From Thalassobium sp. R2A62 (GTDB taxonomy: Bacteria; Pseudomonadota; Alphaproteobacteria; Rhodobacterales; Rhodobacteraceae), in contig NZ_GG697169.2 of assembly GCF_000161835.1 (NCBI RefSeq), positions 2,172,549 through 2,236,548 on the forward strand: 64,000 nt of DNA. Direction: 5' to 3'. The position numbers were made by a program, and so were the translations under genes. The notes beneath the pieces are model-generated. The model ran no database searches. It had not been told where the DNA came from and was given only the letters and a program-made list of their open reading frames with translations. This document shows positions 39,912-51,419 of the stretch, piece after piece; the first letter of the stretch is position 1, and every line of letters begins with the position of its first letter.

Positions 39912-40502
39912 ATGAGCAGACTTCTTCGCGCGATCGCACTGACCCTACTTGTGGCCAGCTGTTCGGGAAGCGGTAATACCAAAGCCCCCCGCGAGCTGGA
40001 CAATGCATGTTCGATCGTGAACCAACACCCCGATTTCATGCGGGCGTTTCGGGCAACCGAACGTCAATACGGTGTGCCCATCGGCACGCTGATGGCGATG
40101 ATTTATCAAGAGAGCAAATTCATCTCTGATGCGCGCCCGCCCTACCGCTATACGCTCGGCGTGATCCCATCAGGTCGCCAGTCTTCGGCACTGGGTTACT
40201 CTCAGGCGCTGGATGGCACGTGGAAAGAATACAAACAGATCACGGGACGCCGTGGTGCCAATCGCGAACGCATCACCGACGCCACGCTGTTCATGGGCTG
40301 GTACATGCAACAGTCAAACAAAGATCTCGGCATCCCAATGGGTGACACCCGCAATCAATACCTCGCCTATCACGACGGGCGCACAGGGTATAAACGCGGC
40401 ACGTGGCGGTCCAAAAGTTGGCTGATCCGCATCGCTGGCGAACTCGAGGGTCGCGCAGCCATGTACGACCAACAGCTTCGACGCTGCGGCAAGATCAGAT
40501 AA
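39912..40502 (+). CDS. Lytic transglycosylase-type (SLT) lipoprotein
   Basis: 196 residues. Lipoprotein signal with lipobox VASC at about residue 17. The SLT-like lysozyme fold starts near GVPIGTLMAMIYQESKF, with the catalytic glutamate in QES, and continues with SALGYSQALDGTWKEYK and FMGWYMQQSNKDLG. It probably cleaves peptidoglycan at the outer membrane inner face. A bidirectional terminator follows. Confidence 0.88.
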   Translation: MSRLLRAIALTLLVASCSGSGNTKAPRELDNACSIVNQHPDFMRAFRATERQYGVPIGTLMAMIYQESKFISDARPPYRYTLGVIPSGRQSSALGYSQALDGTWKEYKQITGRRGANRERITDATLFMGWYMQQSNKDLGIPMGDTRNQYLAYHDGRTGYKRGTWRSKSWLIRIAGELEGRAAMYDQQLRRCGKIR

Positions 40503-40513
40503 TCTAAAACGGC

Positions 40514-40543
40514 AAAAGCCAGGGCATCGACCCCGGCTTTTTT
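40514..40543. terminator. Bidirectional intrinsic terminator
   Basis: AAAAGCC-A-GGG pairs with CCC-C-GGCTTTTTT around a six-base loop. T runs are present on both strands, so it serves the transglycosylase gene (plus) and lolA (minus). Confidence 0.88.
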
Positions 40544-40564
40544 ATGTCCCGCTGTCAGACGCCG

Positions 40565-41164
40565 CTATTCGTATTTACGCATCTCTGCCAGAATGTTGAA
40601 CTGGCTGTTGGGCACACGGCCCCCTTGGGTCAAATCACCTAGAATGATCGTCGTCTGCTGACCCGCATTGTCCGTCACAACCCACTGGCGCAACTCAACG
40701 GGGTTGCCAGTAAACACCAATTGGATGTTGCCCATGTCGGGACGGTCTGGGTCTTGGGCACGGATCGTCGTGGTTGTGCCGTCCGACGTGCGCCCCGAAA
40801 CCATGCCCGAACGTGCCAAATCCACATTGCGAGCCAGGATAATGCTCAGAGGTGTCTGGCTCAGCGGAAACCGCTCAGGCCCATTGTTCGACCGCGGATC
40901 AAAGATCGCAACCTGACCACCATTAGCCAGCACCAACGACTGTTCAGGCGGGTTATATTCAAACCGGATACGCCCCGGTCTCTTGATGTACAGCTGGCCC
41001 GTCGAAATCGTGCCATCCGCGTTGATCTGCGTAAACTCAGCAGTCGCCGTCTGAATATCATTCAGATAGCGCGACATATCCCCCAAAGACAGCTCTTGTG
41101 CCGCCGCAGGAAAACCAACCAGACCCGCCACAGCGGTGCCCATCAAAAATGTGCGTCTGTTCAT
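40565..41164 (-). CDS. lolA: Outer-membrane lipoprotein carrier LolA
   Basis: 199 residues with a cleavable signal (about 1-22, twin-Arg like NRRTF but no clear Tat motif). Periplasmic chaperone for lipoproteins: TATAEFTQINADGTISTGQLYIKRPGRIRFEY is typical. GAGG nine bases before ATG 41164. It follows ftsK on the same strand but behind a terminator, so a separate promoter must lie in 41165-41334; I cannot place it with confidence. Confidence 0.92.
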   Translation of the reverse strand: MNRRTFLMGTAVAGLVGFPAAAQELSLGDMSRYLNDIQTATAEFTQINADGTISTGQLYIKRPGRIRFEYNPPEQSLVLANGGQVAIFDPRSNNGPERFPLSQTPLSIILARNVDLARSGMVSGRTSDGTTTTIRAQDPDRPDMGNIQLVFTGNPVELRQWVVTDNAGQQTTIILGDLTQGGRVPNSQFNILAEMRKYE

Positions 41165-41334
41165 ACTACTCTACCTCGTAATTGGGCGCTTTGTGCCCCC
41201 TAGACATAGGAACACTCCACCCTATTTCCGAGTATTAAGCGATAACACGCCGCCTGTCGCCCGATATCAGTGTGATTTTCCATGACGCCCCCGCTCCACA
41301 ACATCCACTTCGCGTCAGGCACAGCGACCCGCAC

Positions 41335-41370
41335 AAAAAAGGCGCAGCAACCTGCATAGATTGCTGCGCC
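41335..41370 (-). terminator. Intrinsic terminator of ftsK
   Basis: On the minus strand a perfect 10-base stem, GGCGCAGCAA / TTGCTGCGCC, with a 10-base loop, followed by six T residues, 23 bases after the ftsK stop. Confidence 0.95.
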
Positions 41371-41392
41371 CGATTTCATCACGTTGGATGGT

Positions 41393-44326
41393 TTACTGCT
41401 GTTCCGGCACCATAATCTCGCGCTTGCCGACATGGTTGGCCGCACTGACCAGACCTTCATCTTCCATCTGCTCAACCAGACGCGCCGCCTTGTTATAACC
41501 GATCGCCAGCTTGCGCTGAATGTAGGATGTCGAACACTTGCGATCTTTGATCACAATCGCGACCGCCGTGTCGTACAGTGCGTCTTCACCATCTGTGTTT
41601 CCACCAAGGCCAAGCACCAGATCAATGTCGCTGCTCTTGTCCTCGTCAGGGCCATCCACGATGCCTTTGAAATACTCAGGCGGACCATACGCCTTGAGAT
41701 AGTTCACAATCTCTTCGACCTCTTCGTCCGAACAGAACGGGCCGTGCACACGGGTGATTTTTGCGCCACCCGCCATATAGAGCATGTCACCCATACCCAA
41801 GAGTTGCTCGGCACCCTGCTCGCCCAAAATGGTGCGGCTGTCGATCTTGCCGGTCACTTGGAACGAAATCCGTGTGGGGAAGTTCGCCTTGATTGTACCG
41901 GTGATCACATCCACCGACGGACGCTGTGTCGCCATGATCAGGTGAATACCCGATGCACGCGCCATCTGTGCCAGACGCTGAATACAGGCTTCGATCTCTT
42001 TGCCCGCAACCATCATCAGGTCGGCCATCTCATCCACGATTACGACGATATACGGCATCTTTTCCGGTGCGAATTCTTCGGTCTCGAACACTGGCTCGCC
42101 CGTGTCGTCGTCAAATCCAGTCTGAACCGTACGGCTGAACATCTCGCCTTTGGCCAGCGTATCGGCCACGCGGGTGTTGTAGCCATCAATGTTCCGAACG
42201 CCCATCTTGGACATCTTGCGATAGCGTTCTTCCATCTCGCCCACGACCCATTTCAGCGCAACAACCGCCTTTTTCGGATCTGTCACAACAGGTGACAACA
42301 GATGCGGGATCCCGTCATAGACGCTGAGTTCCAGCATCTTGGGGTCAATCATGATCATCCGGCATTCTTCCGGTGTCAGCTTGTACAACAGGCTCAGGAT
42401 CATGGTGTTGATCGCTACGGATTTACCCGAACCGGTCGTACCCGCGATCAACAAGTGAGGCATCTTGGCGAGGTTCGCCACGATAGGATCACCACCAATG
42501 TCTTTGCCCAACGCCAACGGCAACTTCATGTTGCTGTCGCCGAAATCACGTGCGGCAAGCACTTCGCGCAGAACACACATCTCGCGGTTTTCGTTCGGCA
42601 GTTCGATACCAATCACCGACCGACCTGGCACAGTCGACACACGTGCCGACAGCGCGCTCATCGAGCGGGCGATGTCATCGGCCAAACCAATCACGCGGCT
42701 GGCCTTTAGACCCGGCGCTGGCTCTAGCTCGTACATCGTAACAACTGGGCCCGGACGAACCGATACGATCTCGCCTTTGACACCGTAGTCATCCAGCACC
42801 GTCTCTAGCATCCGCGCATTTTCTTCCAATGCTTCATCGCTCAGATGATGGCGTTTGACCTCATCTGGGCTAGCCAGCAACGACAATGGCGGGTGTTCGT
42901 ATTCAACCTGTGGGCGTTCCTCGAATTGCAACGCAGGTTGCGCTTCGGCTTGGGCCTGCTTGGACGGAGAGACGGTTTTCTTGACCGGATGCTGCACGAC
43001 GCGCTTGGGCTCGGCCGTTGGGATCGCGGCAACCGGCGGCATCGTCACCTCAGGGATCGGCGAATGCGGTTGCGCCACAACGGCTGCAGGTTCGACCATC
43101 TCTGGCTCGGGCATACCAATGTTTGCTGTCAGCGTCGGCTCGGCTGGCAGCTCGATTATAGGCTCGGCGATCTGTTCGCCCGCAGGTGCAGTTGGCGTAA
43201 TCATCAGGGGTGTTGGCCCCCGCTTTTGTCCGACAAGCGGCTCAACCCGTGTCGCCGTCATCGGCTGACGGACACGCGATTTGATCACATCCGAAATCTT
43301 GGATTTGATGCGATCTTCGTCCGGCGCCTCGGCCAAATTCACGCTCGGGCGTGGCTCGACCAGCTCACTCTCCGGCATCACAACAGGTGGCTCGTTACGC
43401 TTGAGCAGCGATGGCATACGGCCCAGCAGGCCTGTCTTTTCTTCCACAACGGGTGCCGGTGCATAATCGTCTTCGATCGCCTCAACCAGTTCGACCTCGG
43501 ATGTTGGCATCGCAGGTTGCGCACGCACAACTGCAGCCACACGGGCCAATTCATCAGGCGTCGGCACCGCATGTTCTGCGGCCAGTTCTTGGTCATAAAC
43601 CGCACGATCTGACGCCGCCTGTTCGCGACGATGCTGATGATGTGCATGAGCCGCACGCGCACCTTTAGCAGCTTGCGATGCACCATAGCCAAACAGCTTG
43701 AGTACATAGGAATAAAGAACGATCAGACCGATCAACAAAAATCGACCACACCGACGCAGCTCGGGCATGGTAAAGCCCAGAACAAAAGCGCCCATCACAA
43801 CAATCGCGGCACCAGACACCAGAGACATGACTTTCACGCCAAATGCGGCTTTGGCCGGAATAACGGTCAGCATGACGCCCAGAACCGTGTCACCGAACAA
43901 TCCACCCAGACCAAAGCTGTGGGTCCAGCTCGCGCTCGGCGCTAATGTCGACGCATAAACAGACGCAACAGCAATCGCGATCGGCGCAAAGATCATGCGG
44001 CCAATCACGCGCTCTTGGCCCATATGAAGGACAAAACGTAGCCCCCAAACAGCCAGAACAATCGCAATGCCCCATGCACCCCAACCCACGATCATAAACA
44101 GCGGTGCGGCCATAGACGCACCAAACCGACCCAGCCAGTTTTGGACAGGCGCGTCAGTAGCGCTCATCCAACTGGGGTCGTCGGGCGTGTAGGACCCGAT
44201 CATCATCGCCGCCAACAGGCCAGTGACGATCATCACGATCCCGATCAATTCGGAACCCCGCTTTTCAATCGCCGCCTGCATGTTGCTGTCCAACAATGGG
44301 TCACGCTGCCGTGTCTGATAGGCCAT
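41393..44326 (-). CDS. ftsK: DNA translocase FtsK
   Basis: 977 residues from ATG 44326 (AAGGA nine bases upstream). The N-terminal domain has four to five membrane helices (about 20-205) for septum localisation. A Pro/Glu/Val-rich linker (about 230-460) follows, then the RecA-like motor with Walker [16 protein letters not shown] and Walker [14 protein letters not shown], and the C-terminal gamma winged helix ([25 protein letters not shown]) that reads KOPS sites. It segregates chromosome dimers at division. The start is 11 bases after the aminotransferase stop. Confidence 0.97.
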   Translation of the reverse strand: MAYQTRQRDPLLDSNMQAAIEKRGSELIGIVMIVTGLLAAMMIGSYTPDDPSWMSATDAPVQNWLGRFGASMAAPLFMIVGWGAWGIAIVLAVWGLRFVLHMGQERVIGRMIFAPIAIAVASVYASTLAPSASWTHSFGLGGLFGDTVLGVMLTVIPAKAAFGVKVMSLVSGAAIVVMGAFVLGFTMPELRRCGRFLLIGLIVLYSYVLKLFGYGASQAAKGARAAHAHHQHRREQAASDRAVYDQELAAEHAVPTPDELARVAAVVRAQPAMPTSEVELVEAIEDDYAPAPVVEEKTGLLGRMPSLLKRNEPPVVMPESELVEPRPSVNLAEAPDEDRIKSKISDVIKSRVRQPMTATRVEPLVGQKRGPTPLMITPTAPAGEQIAEPIIELPAEPTLTANIGMPEPEMVEPAAVVAQPHSPIPEVTMPPVAAIPTAEPKRVVQHPVKKTVSPSKQAQAEAQPALQFEERPQVEYEHPPLSLLASPDEVKRHHLSDEALEENARMLETVLDDYGVKGEIVSVRPGPVVTMYELEPAPGLKASRVIGLADDIARSMSALSARVSTVPGRSVIGIELPNENREMCVLREVLAARDFGDSNMKLPLALGKDIGGDPIVANLAKMPHLLIAGTTGSGKSVAINTMILSLLYKLTPEECRMIMIDPKMLELSVYDGIPHLLSPVVTDPKKAVVALKWVVGEMEERYRKMSKMGVRNIDGYNTRVADTLAKGEMFSRTVQTGFDDDTGEPVFETEEFAPEKMPYIVVIVDEMADLMMVAGKEIEACIQRLAQMARASGIHLIMATQRPSVDVITGTIKANFPTRISFQVTGKIDSRTILGEQGAEQLLGMGDMLYMAGGAKITRVHGPFCSDEEVEEIVNYLKAYGPPEYFKGIVDGPDEDKSSDIDLVLGLGGNTDGEDALYDTAVAIVIKDRKCSTSYIQRKLAIGYNKAARLVEQMEDEGLVSAANHVGKREIMVPEQQ

Positions 44327-44337
44327 GTGTTTCGTCC

Positions 44338-45516
44338 TTACCTGTACAAACAATCGCGGAGTGCAATCAGCCCGCGCTGCATTTCTTGTTTTTCTGCGAC
44401 CATCGCCACGCGGACATATCCATGCCCGGGGCTTGTGCCGTTTTCTTCTTTACTCAGATACGCGCCGGGCAGGGTTTTGACCCCGACCTCGCGCCATGCT
44501 TTGACCGCCGCGTCTTCGCCGTTGTCGACAGGCAGCCACAGGAAAAACCCGCCTTCGGGTCCCTGAAATCCTTGGATGCCGCCAAACACTTGGTCCGCGA
44601 TGGCGTATTTCTCTTGGTAGAGCGCGCGGTTTGCATCCGAATGCGCATCATCGGCCCACGCCCGTGCGGCAACGGCCTGCAATGGCATCGGAACCGGCGC
44701 ACCCGCATAAGCGCGCAGCATCCGGATTTGTTTGATGTTCTCTGATCCAGACGCCGCAAACCCCGACCGCAAGCCAGGCAGGTTCGAGCGTTTTGACAGC
44801 GAATGGAAAATCACCACACGTTCAGGGTCAGCACCCATTTCTTGGGCCACCTGCATCGCACCCACTGGGGCATCATTGCGGTAAATCTCGGAATAACACT
44901 CATCCGCGAAAATCTTGAAATCGTATTCTTCGGCCAGCCCGATCACATCGCGCCAATAATCGCAGCTCGCAATCGCGCCCTGCGGATTGGACGGCGAACA
45001 AACATAGGCGATGGCGGTGCGGCTCAACACATCCTCTGACATCGACATCAGGTCTGGCAAAAACTGCGTCTCGGCACGTACAGGCACATAAACCGGCTCG
45101 GCACCGACCGACAAAGCGGCCAACATGTAAACTTGGTAGAACGGGTTGGGTGTCAGAATGATCGGCTTTTGCCCATTTTTTTGCTCTGGGCACAGCACCA
45201 TCGCGGCGTTGTACAGCCCCTCACGCGTACCGTTCAGCGTCACAACGTTTTCGCGCCCCACATCAACGCCATAACGTCGCTTTAGAAAACCAACACTGGC
45301 ATCCAACAGCTCGGGCGTGCCTTCGTTCGACGGATATTTCCCAAACAGATCAGAGGTTTGCGCGATGACATCAGGCACCCATTCGGGGAAATCATGACGT
45401 GGTTCACCGATCGTCATCACATTCGGCGTGTCGCCGGGCGTGATGGAATCCAGTAAGCCGCGTAGCCGTGGCCACGTCGCTTCCGGTAGGTTCGAAAACC
45501 GCTCGGGGTACATCAT
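44338..45516 (-). CDS. Class I/II aminotransferase, DapC-like
   Basis: 392 residues from ATG 45516 (a second ATG follows at 45513, with GAGG spaced better for that one). The PLP lysine is in [30 protein letters not shown] and [10 protein letters not shown] are fold-type I motifs. The sequence type is close to succinyldiaminopimelate aminotransferases used in lysine synthesis, but substrate specificity cannot be fixed by eye. It is cotranscribed with ftsK. Confidence 0.88.
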   Translation of the reverse strand: MMYPERFSNLPEATWPRLRGLLDSITPGDTPNVMTIGEPRHDFPEWVPDVIAQTSDLFGKYPSNEGTPELLDASVGFLKRRYGVDVGRENVVTLNGTREGLYNAAMVLCPEQKNGQKPIILTPNPFYQVYMLAALSVGAEPVYVPVRAETQFLPDLMSMSEDVLSRTAIAYVCSPSNPQGAIASCDYWRDVIGLAEEYDFKIFADECYSEIYRNDAPVGAMQVAQEMGADPERVVIFHSLSKRSNLPGLRSGFAASGSENIKQIRMLRAYAGAPVPMPLQAVAARAWADDAHSDANRALYQEKYAIADQVFGGIQGFQGPEGGFFLWLPVDNGEDAAVKAWREVGVKTLPGAYLSKEENGTSPGHGYVRVAMVAEKQEMQRGLIALRDCLYR

Positions 45517-45638
45517 AACTGCCTCATGTGCCGGATCATTTCGCCCGATTTGACTCCAAACTAGCCGCCCAACGGCCACTCTGTCCAGCCAATCACGGCG
45601 AAATTATGCCCCAGAGACAAACAGTTGTGGTTTTTAAG

Positions 45639-46967
45639 TCAGCCCAGCGCCGCTTCGACAGCAGCGGCCAATCGCAACAAACGCGCCTCGTCTCCTGCTG
45701 TCGCATTCAGCATGATCCCGCAGCTTGGGACGCCCACCGGTAGGCTGATGGAACACAAGCCCATCAGATTTCCGACCCGCGTGTTGCGCAACGCCAATAG
45801 ATTTGCCCGTTTGTAATAGGCATCATCGTTTAACAAGCGACTGATATTGGGCGGCATAATCGCCGAAGACGGCATGATCACAGCGTCAAAACCAGCGCTG
45901 ACCTCGGCATATTGCGCTTTGACCCGCTCGATGGCTTTGGCCCCGCGCAGATACTCGAACGCACTGACCGATTTGCCTGCTATGATCCGCACGACAATCT
46001 CGCCAAACATCTCATCGGGGCGCTCTTCTACGAATTCTGCGTATTCAGCATAGGCTTCGGCCACATACATTGGCCCACCCAACGTAAAAGCATCGCCCAA
46101 ATCCGGAACCGCACGGCGTTCAACCACGGCACCAGCCGCCTGCAACTTCGCTACAGCGGCTTCAAAGGCCGCCGCAGGTTTCGCGTCCAAATCCTCCATC
46201 ACGATCGTGTCCAACACCATCAAACGCACACCGTCCAACGTCGCACCTTGCAAATCAGGCACCGCGCTGTCCTCGATCGCGGCCAGCATCAACGCCGCAT
46301 CCTCGACCGTGCGGCACAGCGGCCCCACCGTGTCAAAACTGGGACATAGCGGCGCAGCACCCGCGACCGATACGCGGCCAATCGTGGTCTTTAGCCCGAC
46401 CAGATCGTTCCAGCACGCAGGAATGCGCACCGATCCACCCGTATCCGACCCGACTGCAGCGGCGGCCAGTCCAAATGCCACACTGGTCGCCGCCCCTGAC
46501 GACGAACCACCTGCGACAGCGTCATGATCGTTCACGCAGAGGCTGGTCTCGGTCATCGGGTTCAACCCCAACCCCGAGAACGCAAGTTCACTGAGATGCG
46601 TTTTTCCCAAACAGACCAGTCCCATGCCTGTGGCGACGCGCAAAACCTCGGCATCCGCCTCTGGCACACGGTCCGCGTAAATCCGGCAACCCGCCGCCGT
46701 GACAATCCCCGCGCTGTCGAACAAATCCTTCCAGGACACCGGCACCCCGTCCAGCGGGCCCAACCGTTGTTCCGTCTTGGCACGTGCGCTGGCCGCAGCC
46801 GCCTCGGTACGTGCGCGATCATGGGCCACCACGGTATAAATCCGCGGCGTCATCTCATGTGCATCAATCGCAGCCAGATACACCTCGCACAGGTCAACCG
46901 GATCAATCTCGCCCGCTTCGATCCCACGCCCCAGCGCACCCGCGCTCATCTCTAACCACTCTTGCAT
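45639..46967 (-). CDS. Amidase signature family protein
   Basis: 442 residues. Ser-cisSer-Lys triad: Lys in VSWKDLFDSAG, cis-Ser in AGGSSSGAATS and nucleophile in GSDTGGSVRIPACWNDLVGLK. Similar to GatA in fold but single-gene and without gatB/gatC near, so a general amide hydrolase is more likely than tRNA amidation. AGGAG seven bases before ATG 46967. Divergent from the UbiH-like gene. Confidence 0.9.
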   Translation of the reverse strand: MQEWLEMSAGALGRGIEAGEIDPVDLCEVYLAAIDAHEMTPRIYTVVAHDRARTEAAAASARAKTEQRLGPLDGVPVSWKDLFDSAGIVTAAGCRIYADRVPEADAEVLRVATGMGLVCLGKTHLSELAFSGLGLNPMTETSLCVNDHDAVAGGSSSGAATSVAFGLAAAAVGSDTGGSVRIPACWNDLVGLKTTIGRVSVAGAAPLCPSFDTVGPLCRTVEDAALMLAAIEDSAVPDLQGATLDGVRLMVLDTIVMEDLDAKPAAAFEAAVAKLQAAGAVVERRAVPDLGDAFTLGGPMYVAEAYAEYAEFVEERPDEMFGEIVVRIIAGKSVSAFEYLRGAKAIERVKAQYAEVSAGFDAVIMPSSAIMPPNISRLLNDDAYYKRANLLALRNTRVGNLMGLCSISLPVGVPSCGIMLNATAGDEARLLRLAAAVEAALG

Positions 46968-47045
46968 CGCATCACTCCTGTTTGTGCCACGCTAGCGACG
47001 ATCCCGCGCATGGACAATCCCGCGCAAAACCCCATATCAAGCGGT

Positions 47046-48263
47046 ATGAACAGTGATCTCATTATCGTGGGCGGTGGGCTGAATGGTCCGGCCCTTGCGC
47101 TGGCCGCAGCAACCACTGGGTTGACCGTCACCTTGATCGACGCCCAACCGATTTCCACCCACAAGGATCCCGCGTTCGATGGGCGCTCTTATGCGATGGC
47201 GCTGGCCTCGACCCGATTGCTGGACGCGATCGGCATCTGGCCTGCGATCCGCGATGCGGCCCAACCCATGCTCGAGATTAAAGTCACCGATGGCCGCGCT
47301 GGCGAGGGTCCCAGCCCCTGGATGATGCACTTTGACTATGCCGAAATAGAAGAAGGCCCAATGGGCTATCTCGTCGAGGATCGTCACCTGCGCGCTGCAT
47401 TTCTAGCCTCCCTTGATCATCCCAATGTCACCCACTTGCACGGCCAAACCGTCACGGACCAAACCATTGGCAACTACGATGTCACGGTCACGCTAGACGA
47501 TGGCAGCACCCGCACCGGCCGCGTCTTGATCGGTTCAGACGGGCGCCAATCAGGCACCGGTTCCCGCGCGGGCATCACCCGCACCGAATGGGGCTACGGC
47601 CAGACCGCTCTGGTCTGTGCCGTCGAACACGAACACCCCCACGGCGGCATCGCGCATCAGTTCTTTATGCCCCCCGGTCCTCTCGCCATTCTGCCGCTGA
47701 CCAAAAATCGCAGCAGCATCGTTTGGTCAGAAAACGCCGAAACGGCAGAACGCTTTATGGCGCTGGATGACGACGGGTTTGTCAAAGAACTCAAACCCCG
47801 CTTTGGCAGCTTTCTGGGCAACATCAAATTGGCAGGCAAACGTTATAGCTATCCACTGGGCCTGACCCTTGCCGACAGCTTTGTGGCCGACCGTATCGCT
47901 CTGATTGGGGATGCCGCCCACGGCGTCCATCCTATCGCGGGCCAAGGCCTGAACGCCGGTATGCGCGACGTCGCAGCCCTCGCCGAGGTTCTGACCAACG
48001 CCCGCCGCCGCGGCGAAGACATTGGCAGCAGCGCGGTCCTTGCTCGCTATCAACAATGGCGGCGGTTCGACACAACCACGTTGGCCGCAGCCACCGACGG
48101 ATTCAACAGACTATTTTCGAATGACAACCCGCTGGTGCGCGCCGCGCGCGACATCGGCATGGGTGTGGTCAACGCCGTCCCAAAACTGCGCCACAGCTTT
48201 ATCCGCGAGGCCGCGGGCCTGACCGGAGATTTGCCAAAACTAATGCAGGGCAGGCGGCTCTAG
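47046..48263 (+). CDS. UbiH/UbiF-family FAD-dependent monooxygenase
   Basis: 405 residues from ATG 47046; ATG 47010 is an alternative adding 12 residues, and neither has a clear ribosome site. FAD site [31 protein letters not shown] and the second FAD motif [26 protein letters not shown] are typical of ubiquinone-ring hydroxylases. Probable role in ubiquinone synthesis. The end overlaps the convergent Trm112 gene by four bases. Confidence 0.92.
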   Translation: MNSDLIIVGGGLNGPALALAAATTGLTVTLIDAQPISTHKDPAFDGRSYAMALASTRLLDAIGIWPAIRDAAQPMLEIKVTDGRAGEGPSPWMMHFDYAEIEEGPMGYLVEDRHLRAAFLASLDHPNVTHLHGQTVTDQTIGNYDVTVTLDDGSTRTGRVLIGSDGRQSGTGSRAGITRTEWGYGQTALVCAVEHEHPHGGIAHQFFMPPGPLAILPLTKNRSSIVWSENAETAERFMALDDDGFVKELKPRFGSFLGNIKLAGKRYSYPLGLTLADSFVADRIALIGDAAHGVHPIAGQGLNAGMRDVAALAEVLTNARRRGEDIGSSAVLARYQQWRRFDTTTLAAATDGFNRLFSNDNPLVRAARDIGMGVVNAVPKLRHSFIREAAGLTGDLPKLMQGRRL

Positions 48264-48445
48264 TCGAGCGTACGCGCCTCATCGACCAACATCACAGGGA
48301 TCCCGTTGCGAATGGGAAATGCGAGTTTGGCCCCCTTGGACACCAACTCTTGACGCGCGGCGTCATAGCTCAATGTCGCATGGGTCTCTGGGCACACCAG
48401 AAACTCTAGCATCTTGGGGTCAAACGCGTTCTCAAAATCGCTCAT
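48260..48445 (-). CDS. Trm112 family protein
   Basis: 61 residues. [17 protein letters not shown] and [17 protein letters not shown] identify the UPF0434/YcaR branch. Only one of the two usual N-terminal cysteines is present, as in relatives from this group. Function in bacteria unclear; in eukaryotes Trm112 activates methyltransferases. Overlaps the upstream LON-domain gene (ATGA). Confidence 0.92.
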   Translation of the reverse strand: MSDFENAFDPKMLEFLVCPETHATLSYDAARQELVSKGAKLAFPIRNGIPVMLVDEARTLD

Positions 48446-49080
48446 TGCATCATCTCTCCGCTGTCCCCGCCACGTAACGCGAACTGGATCAGCGTGACAA
48501 GCGTTTCGCGACGCGTTGTCAAACTTGGTGCTTCGAGCAATGCCTGTTTATCCTCAGGCTCGAACGGGCACAGCATCGACAACGAATTGATCAACAACTC
48601 GTCTTCGGCCTCCTTGAGGCTCTCCCAATCGGTCTGCAATTCCTGCGCATGGAAATAGCGGCTGAGCAGGTCCATGAACCCTTCGCGATCCGCAATCGCA
48701 TCATCCTCGACGCCACCAAGATCACGATCAAACCCGTCCCAATTCACATCGCAGCGGCGGTAGGGTTGGAACCCGTCCAGCTCGGATTTGATACGAAACC
48801 GGCTCATGCCCGCCAGCGTGATCATATAGCGCCCGTCCTCTGTTTCAGAAAACGACGTCAGGCGCCCCGAACAGCCAATCGAATGCAGCCGCTCTGCGCC
48901 ATTTATCTCGTAGGGTTGAACCATCCCGATCAATCGGTCCGACGTTTTCAAAACATCGTCGATCATCGCCAGATAGCGCGGCTCAAAGATATGCAGTGGC
49001 AGTCGCGCACGCGGCAACAACAACGCTCCGGGCAACGGGAACACGGGGACCGTGTCGGGCAAATCAGTAAAGTTCATCAT
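48442..49080 (-). CDS. LON substrate-binding domain protein
   Basis: 212 residues. [30 protein letters not shown] is the Lon N-terminal domain signature, with no AAA or protease domain, so it is a stand-alone member. Role unknown; it forms an operon with the CnoX-like chaperone and Trm112 genes. Confidence 0.92.
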   Translation of the reverse strand: MMNFTDLPDTVPVFPLPGALLLPRARLPLHIFEPRYLAMIDDVLKTSDRLIGMVQPYEINGAERLHSIGCSGRLTSFSETEDGRYMITLAGMSRFRIKSELDGFQPYRRCDVNWDGFDRDLGGVEDDAIADREGFMDLLSRYFHAQELQTDWESLKEAEDELLINSLSMLCPFEPEDKQALLEAPSLTTRRETLVTLIQFALRGGDSGEMMQ

Positions 49081-49107
49081 ATGCTAGAATGTAGCCCGAC
49101 ATGCCGA

Positions 49108-50022
49108 TCAGGCAAATATCATCGACGACAATCGACGACGCCCGTTCAACACGATCGGATCTTCGGCTTTGAGCGCATCAAACACGGTAAAAAGCTGCGT
49201 TTTAGCTGCACCATCTTTCCACTCGCGATCACGGCGAAACAGATCAAGCAATTGGTCAACGGCGCCCTCGGCGTCCCCTGCCCCATGCAGCGCAATCGCC
49301 AGATCAAGCCGCGCTTGGTGATCGTTCTCATCCGCCTCGACCGCCGCGCGCAATTCAGCCACAGGTCCAGCCTCGGCCGCTTGGCGTGCCAATTCGATCA
49401 TCGCACGGGCGGCTTCCAACTCAGGCGCCTCAGAAATCTCGGCAGGGGCACCATTCAAAATCGCCTCGGCCTGATCTACATCATCCATCGCCATATGCGC
49501 GCGCACCAGACCACCATAGGCCACCGCGTTCGCTGGCTCTTCTTCTAGAACAGCGGCAAAGGTTTGCGCCGCATCCGCAGCCTCGCCTGCCTCAAGCATT
49601 TCCTCAGCCGCTTCGACCGCAGCCCCGAGCCCGCCATCATCCGCAGGCCCACCTAGATCGGCCACCCGTTCAACAAAGGCCAAAATCTCGGACGGCGGCA
49701 ACGCACCCTGAAACCCGTCCGCAGGCTGGCCCTGCCAGAACGCATAGACCGTTGGGACCGATTGAATTTGCAACTGACCCGCGATCATCTGGTTCTGGTC
49801 TACATCAAGCTTGACCATTTTGACGCGCCCGCCCGCCGCCGTGACAGCCGCCTCTAGTGCGGGGCCCAACGTTTTGCACGGACCACACCACGGCGCCCAG
49901 AAATCTACAATCACCGGAACAGTCTGTGACGCCTCAACAACGTCTTGCATGAATGTCGCCTCGGACCCGTCTTTGATCAGGTCATCCGCAGGGGCATCAG
50001 TTTGGCCAAATTCCAGCATCAT
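49108..50022 (-). CDS. Thioredoxin-fold co-chaperone, CnoX/YbbN-like
   Basis: 304 residues from ATG 50022 with AAGGA upstream (second ATG at 50019). The thioredoxin domain (about 20-125) keeps the redox motif WCGPCK; the Ala/Glu-rich C-terminal half (about 145-304) is TPR-like. In Escherichia coli CnoX protects proteins from over-oxidation and passes them to GroEL. Confidence 0.92.
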   Translation of the reverse strand: MMLEFGQTDAPADDLIKDGSEATFMQDVVEASQTVPVIVDFWAPWCGPCKTLGPALEAAVTAAGGRVKMVKLDVDQNQMIAGQLQIQSVPTVYAFWQGQPADGFQGALPPSEILAFVERVADLGGPADDGGLGAAVEAAEEMLEAGEAADAAQTFAAVLEEEPANAVAYGGLVRAHMAMDDVDQAEAILNGAPAEISEAPELEAARAMIELARQAAEAGPVAELRAAVEADENDHQARLDLAIALHGAGDAEGAVDQLLDLFRRDREWKDGAAKTQLFTVFDALKAEDPIVLNGRRRLSSMIFA

Positions 50023-50073
50023 CGTCGTCCTTTTTTCCGTTCCCGCGTCATATGTGGACCCGCGGCCCAAATG

Positions 50074-50862
50074 TCAAAGATCGAATGTCGCAAACACGGG
50101 CGCGTGATCACTGGGTTTCTCCCAACCACGGACATAGCGGATCACCCGCGACCCACTGGCCGAGGCGGCAATATCGCTGGTCGCCCACACGTGATCTAGA
50201 CGGCGCCCCTTGTCAGCGGCATCCCAATCCTTGGCACGGTACGACCACCATGAATACAGCAGACCCTCAGGGATATCCGCGCGCGTCACATCAACCCAAT
50301 CGCCCGCCGCCATGACCGCGTTGAACGCCTCAACCTCAACCGGCGTGTGGCTGATAATCTTGAGCAGCTTTTTGTGATCCCAAACATCATCCTCACGCGG
50401 CGCAATATTCAAATCCCCAACGAGGATCGCCCGCTTGGGTGGGGCCGCGCGAAAATCCCGCTCCATATCGGCAAGGTAATCCAGCTTTTGGCCGAACTTT
50501 TCATTCACTTCGCGGTCCGGCACATCACCTCCCGCAGGCACATAATGATTGTGGATCACCACCCCATTGGGCAACTTGGCCGCCACATGCCGCGCATGAC
50601 CAAGACCTGCAAAATCCTCTGACCCCATATCCTCAAGCGGCAGCTTGGACAGGATCGCAACACCGTTGTAACCCTTCTGCCCACGCGCAACGATATGGCT
50701 ATAGCCCAGCGCCGCGAACCGCTCTGTCGGGATCTTTTCAACAGGCGATTTGCACTCTTGCAGACACAAAACATCTGGCGCCTCTTGCTCGAGCAAATCA
50801 CACACAATCCCCTCGCGCAGCCGCACCGAATTGATGTTCCAAGTCGCAAGCGTAAAGGGCAT
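50074..50862 (-). CDS. xth: Exodeoxyribonuclease III
   Basis: 262 residues, AP endonuclease/3' exonuclease of base-excision repair. ATWNINSVRLRE, CLQECK (catalytic Glu), LVGDLNIAP and the ending RVIRYVRGWEKPSDHAPVFA (catalytic His) are all present. AGGAG ten bases before ATG 50862. Confidence 0.96.
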   Translation of the reverse strand: MPFTLATWNINSVRLREGIVCDLLEQEAPDVLCLQECKSPVEKIPTERFAALGYSHIVARGQKGYNGVAILSKLPLEDMGSEDFAGLGHARHVAAKLPNGVVIHNHYVPAGGDVPDREVNEKFGQKLDYLADMERDFRAAPPKRAILVGDLNIAPREDDVWDHKKLLKIISHTPVEVEAFNAVMAAGDWVDVTRADIPEGLLYSWWSYRAKDWDAADKGRRLDHVWATSDIAASASGSRVIRYVRGWEKPSDHAPVFATFDL

Positions 50863-50924
50863 GAGGTCTCTCCTGATAAAACTCGCCGCACCCTAGCGGG
50901 GACCACGTGCAACCACCAGAGGGG

Positions 50925-51419
50925 TCACCTCACAATCAAACGTGTCTCCGGCGTCACCCGACCTGCGATCCACGTCAGATCATCGCGGCTAAACGCGACG
51001 CATCCTTCGGTCCCAAACCCCGGTCTACGCCATTGGTGCAGAAAGATTGCCGACCCACGGCCCGGAACCGCATCGGGCCAGTTCCAATCGGTCAGCAGAA
51101 CAATGTCATAGAGCGGATCGGCCCGCCGCAGCACCTCGTGGCTGGGCGCATAGGGCCCGCGCACCATGTGATTATAGTCCGGCGCATCACGGTCATCGGA
51201 CCACAGATCACCCGTCACAATCGGCACAGCCCATGGCGCGGGTGGCGGCAAACGGTCCGGACGATAGAGCATGCCAACAATTCGGTGCACCCCGCGCGGT
51301 GTAGCGCCATCGCCCTCACGCTTGTTGCTGGTGATGCCGCCTTTGCCAATCGAACAGGGAAAATAGCGGCCCTGAAACCGAACGCCACGTGCGGTCAGCA
51401 CGAGATCGTCCCGTGTCAC
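50925..51419 (-). CDS. L,D-transpeptidase family protein (YkuD-like)
   Basis: 164 residues from GTG 51419, which overlaps the ribA TGA. The catalytic block is FLHQWRRPGFGTEGCVAFSR, with the His and Cys in YkuD order. No signal peptide is apparent, which is odd for a peptidoglycan cross-linking enzyme; relatives in this group share the trait as far as I recall. Confidence 0.87.
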   Translation of the reverse strand: MTRDDLVLTARGVRFQGRYFPCSIGKGGITSNKREGDGATPRGVHRIVGMLYRPDRLPPPAPWAVPIVTGDLWSDDRDAPDYNHMVRGPYAPSHEVLRRADPLYDIVLLTDWNWPDAVPGRGSAIFLHQWRRPGFGTEGCVAFSRDDLTWIAGRVTPETRLIVR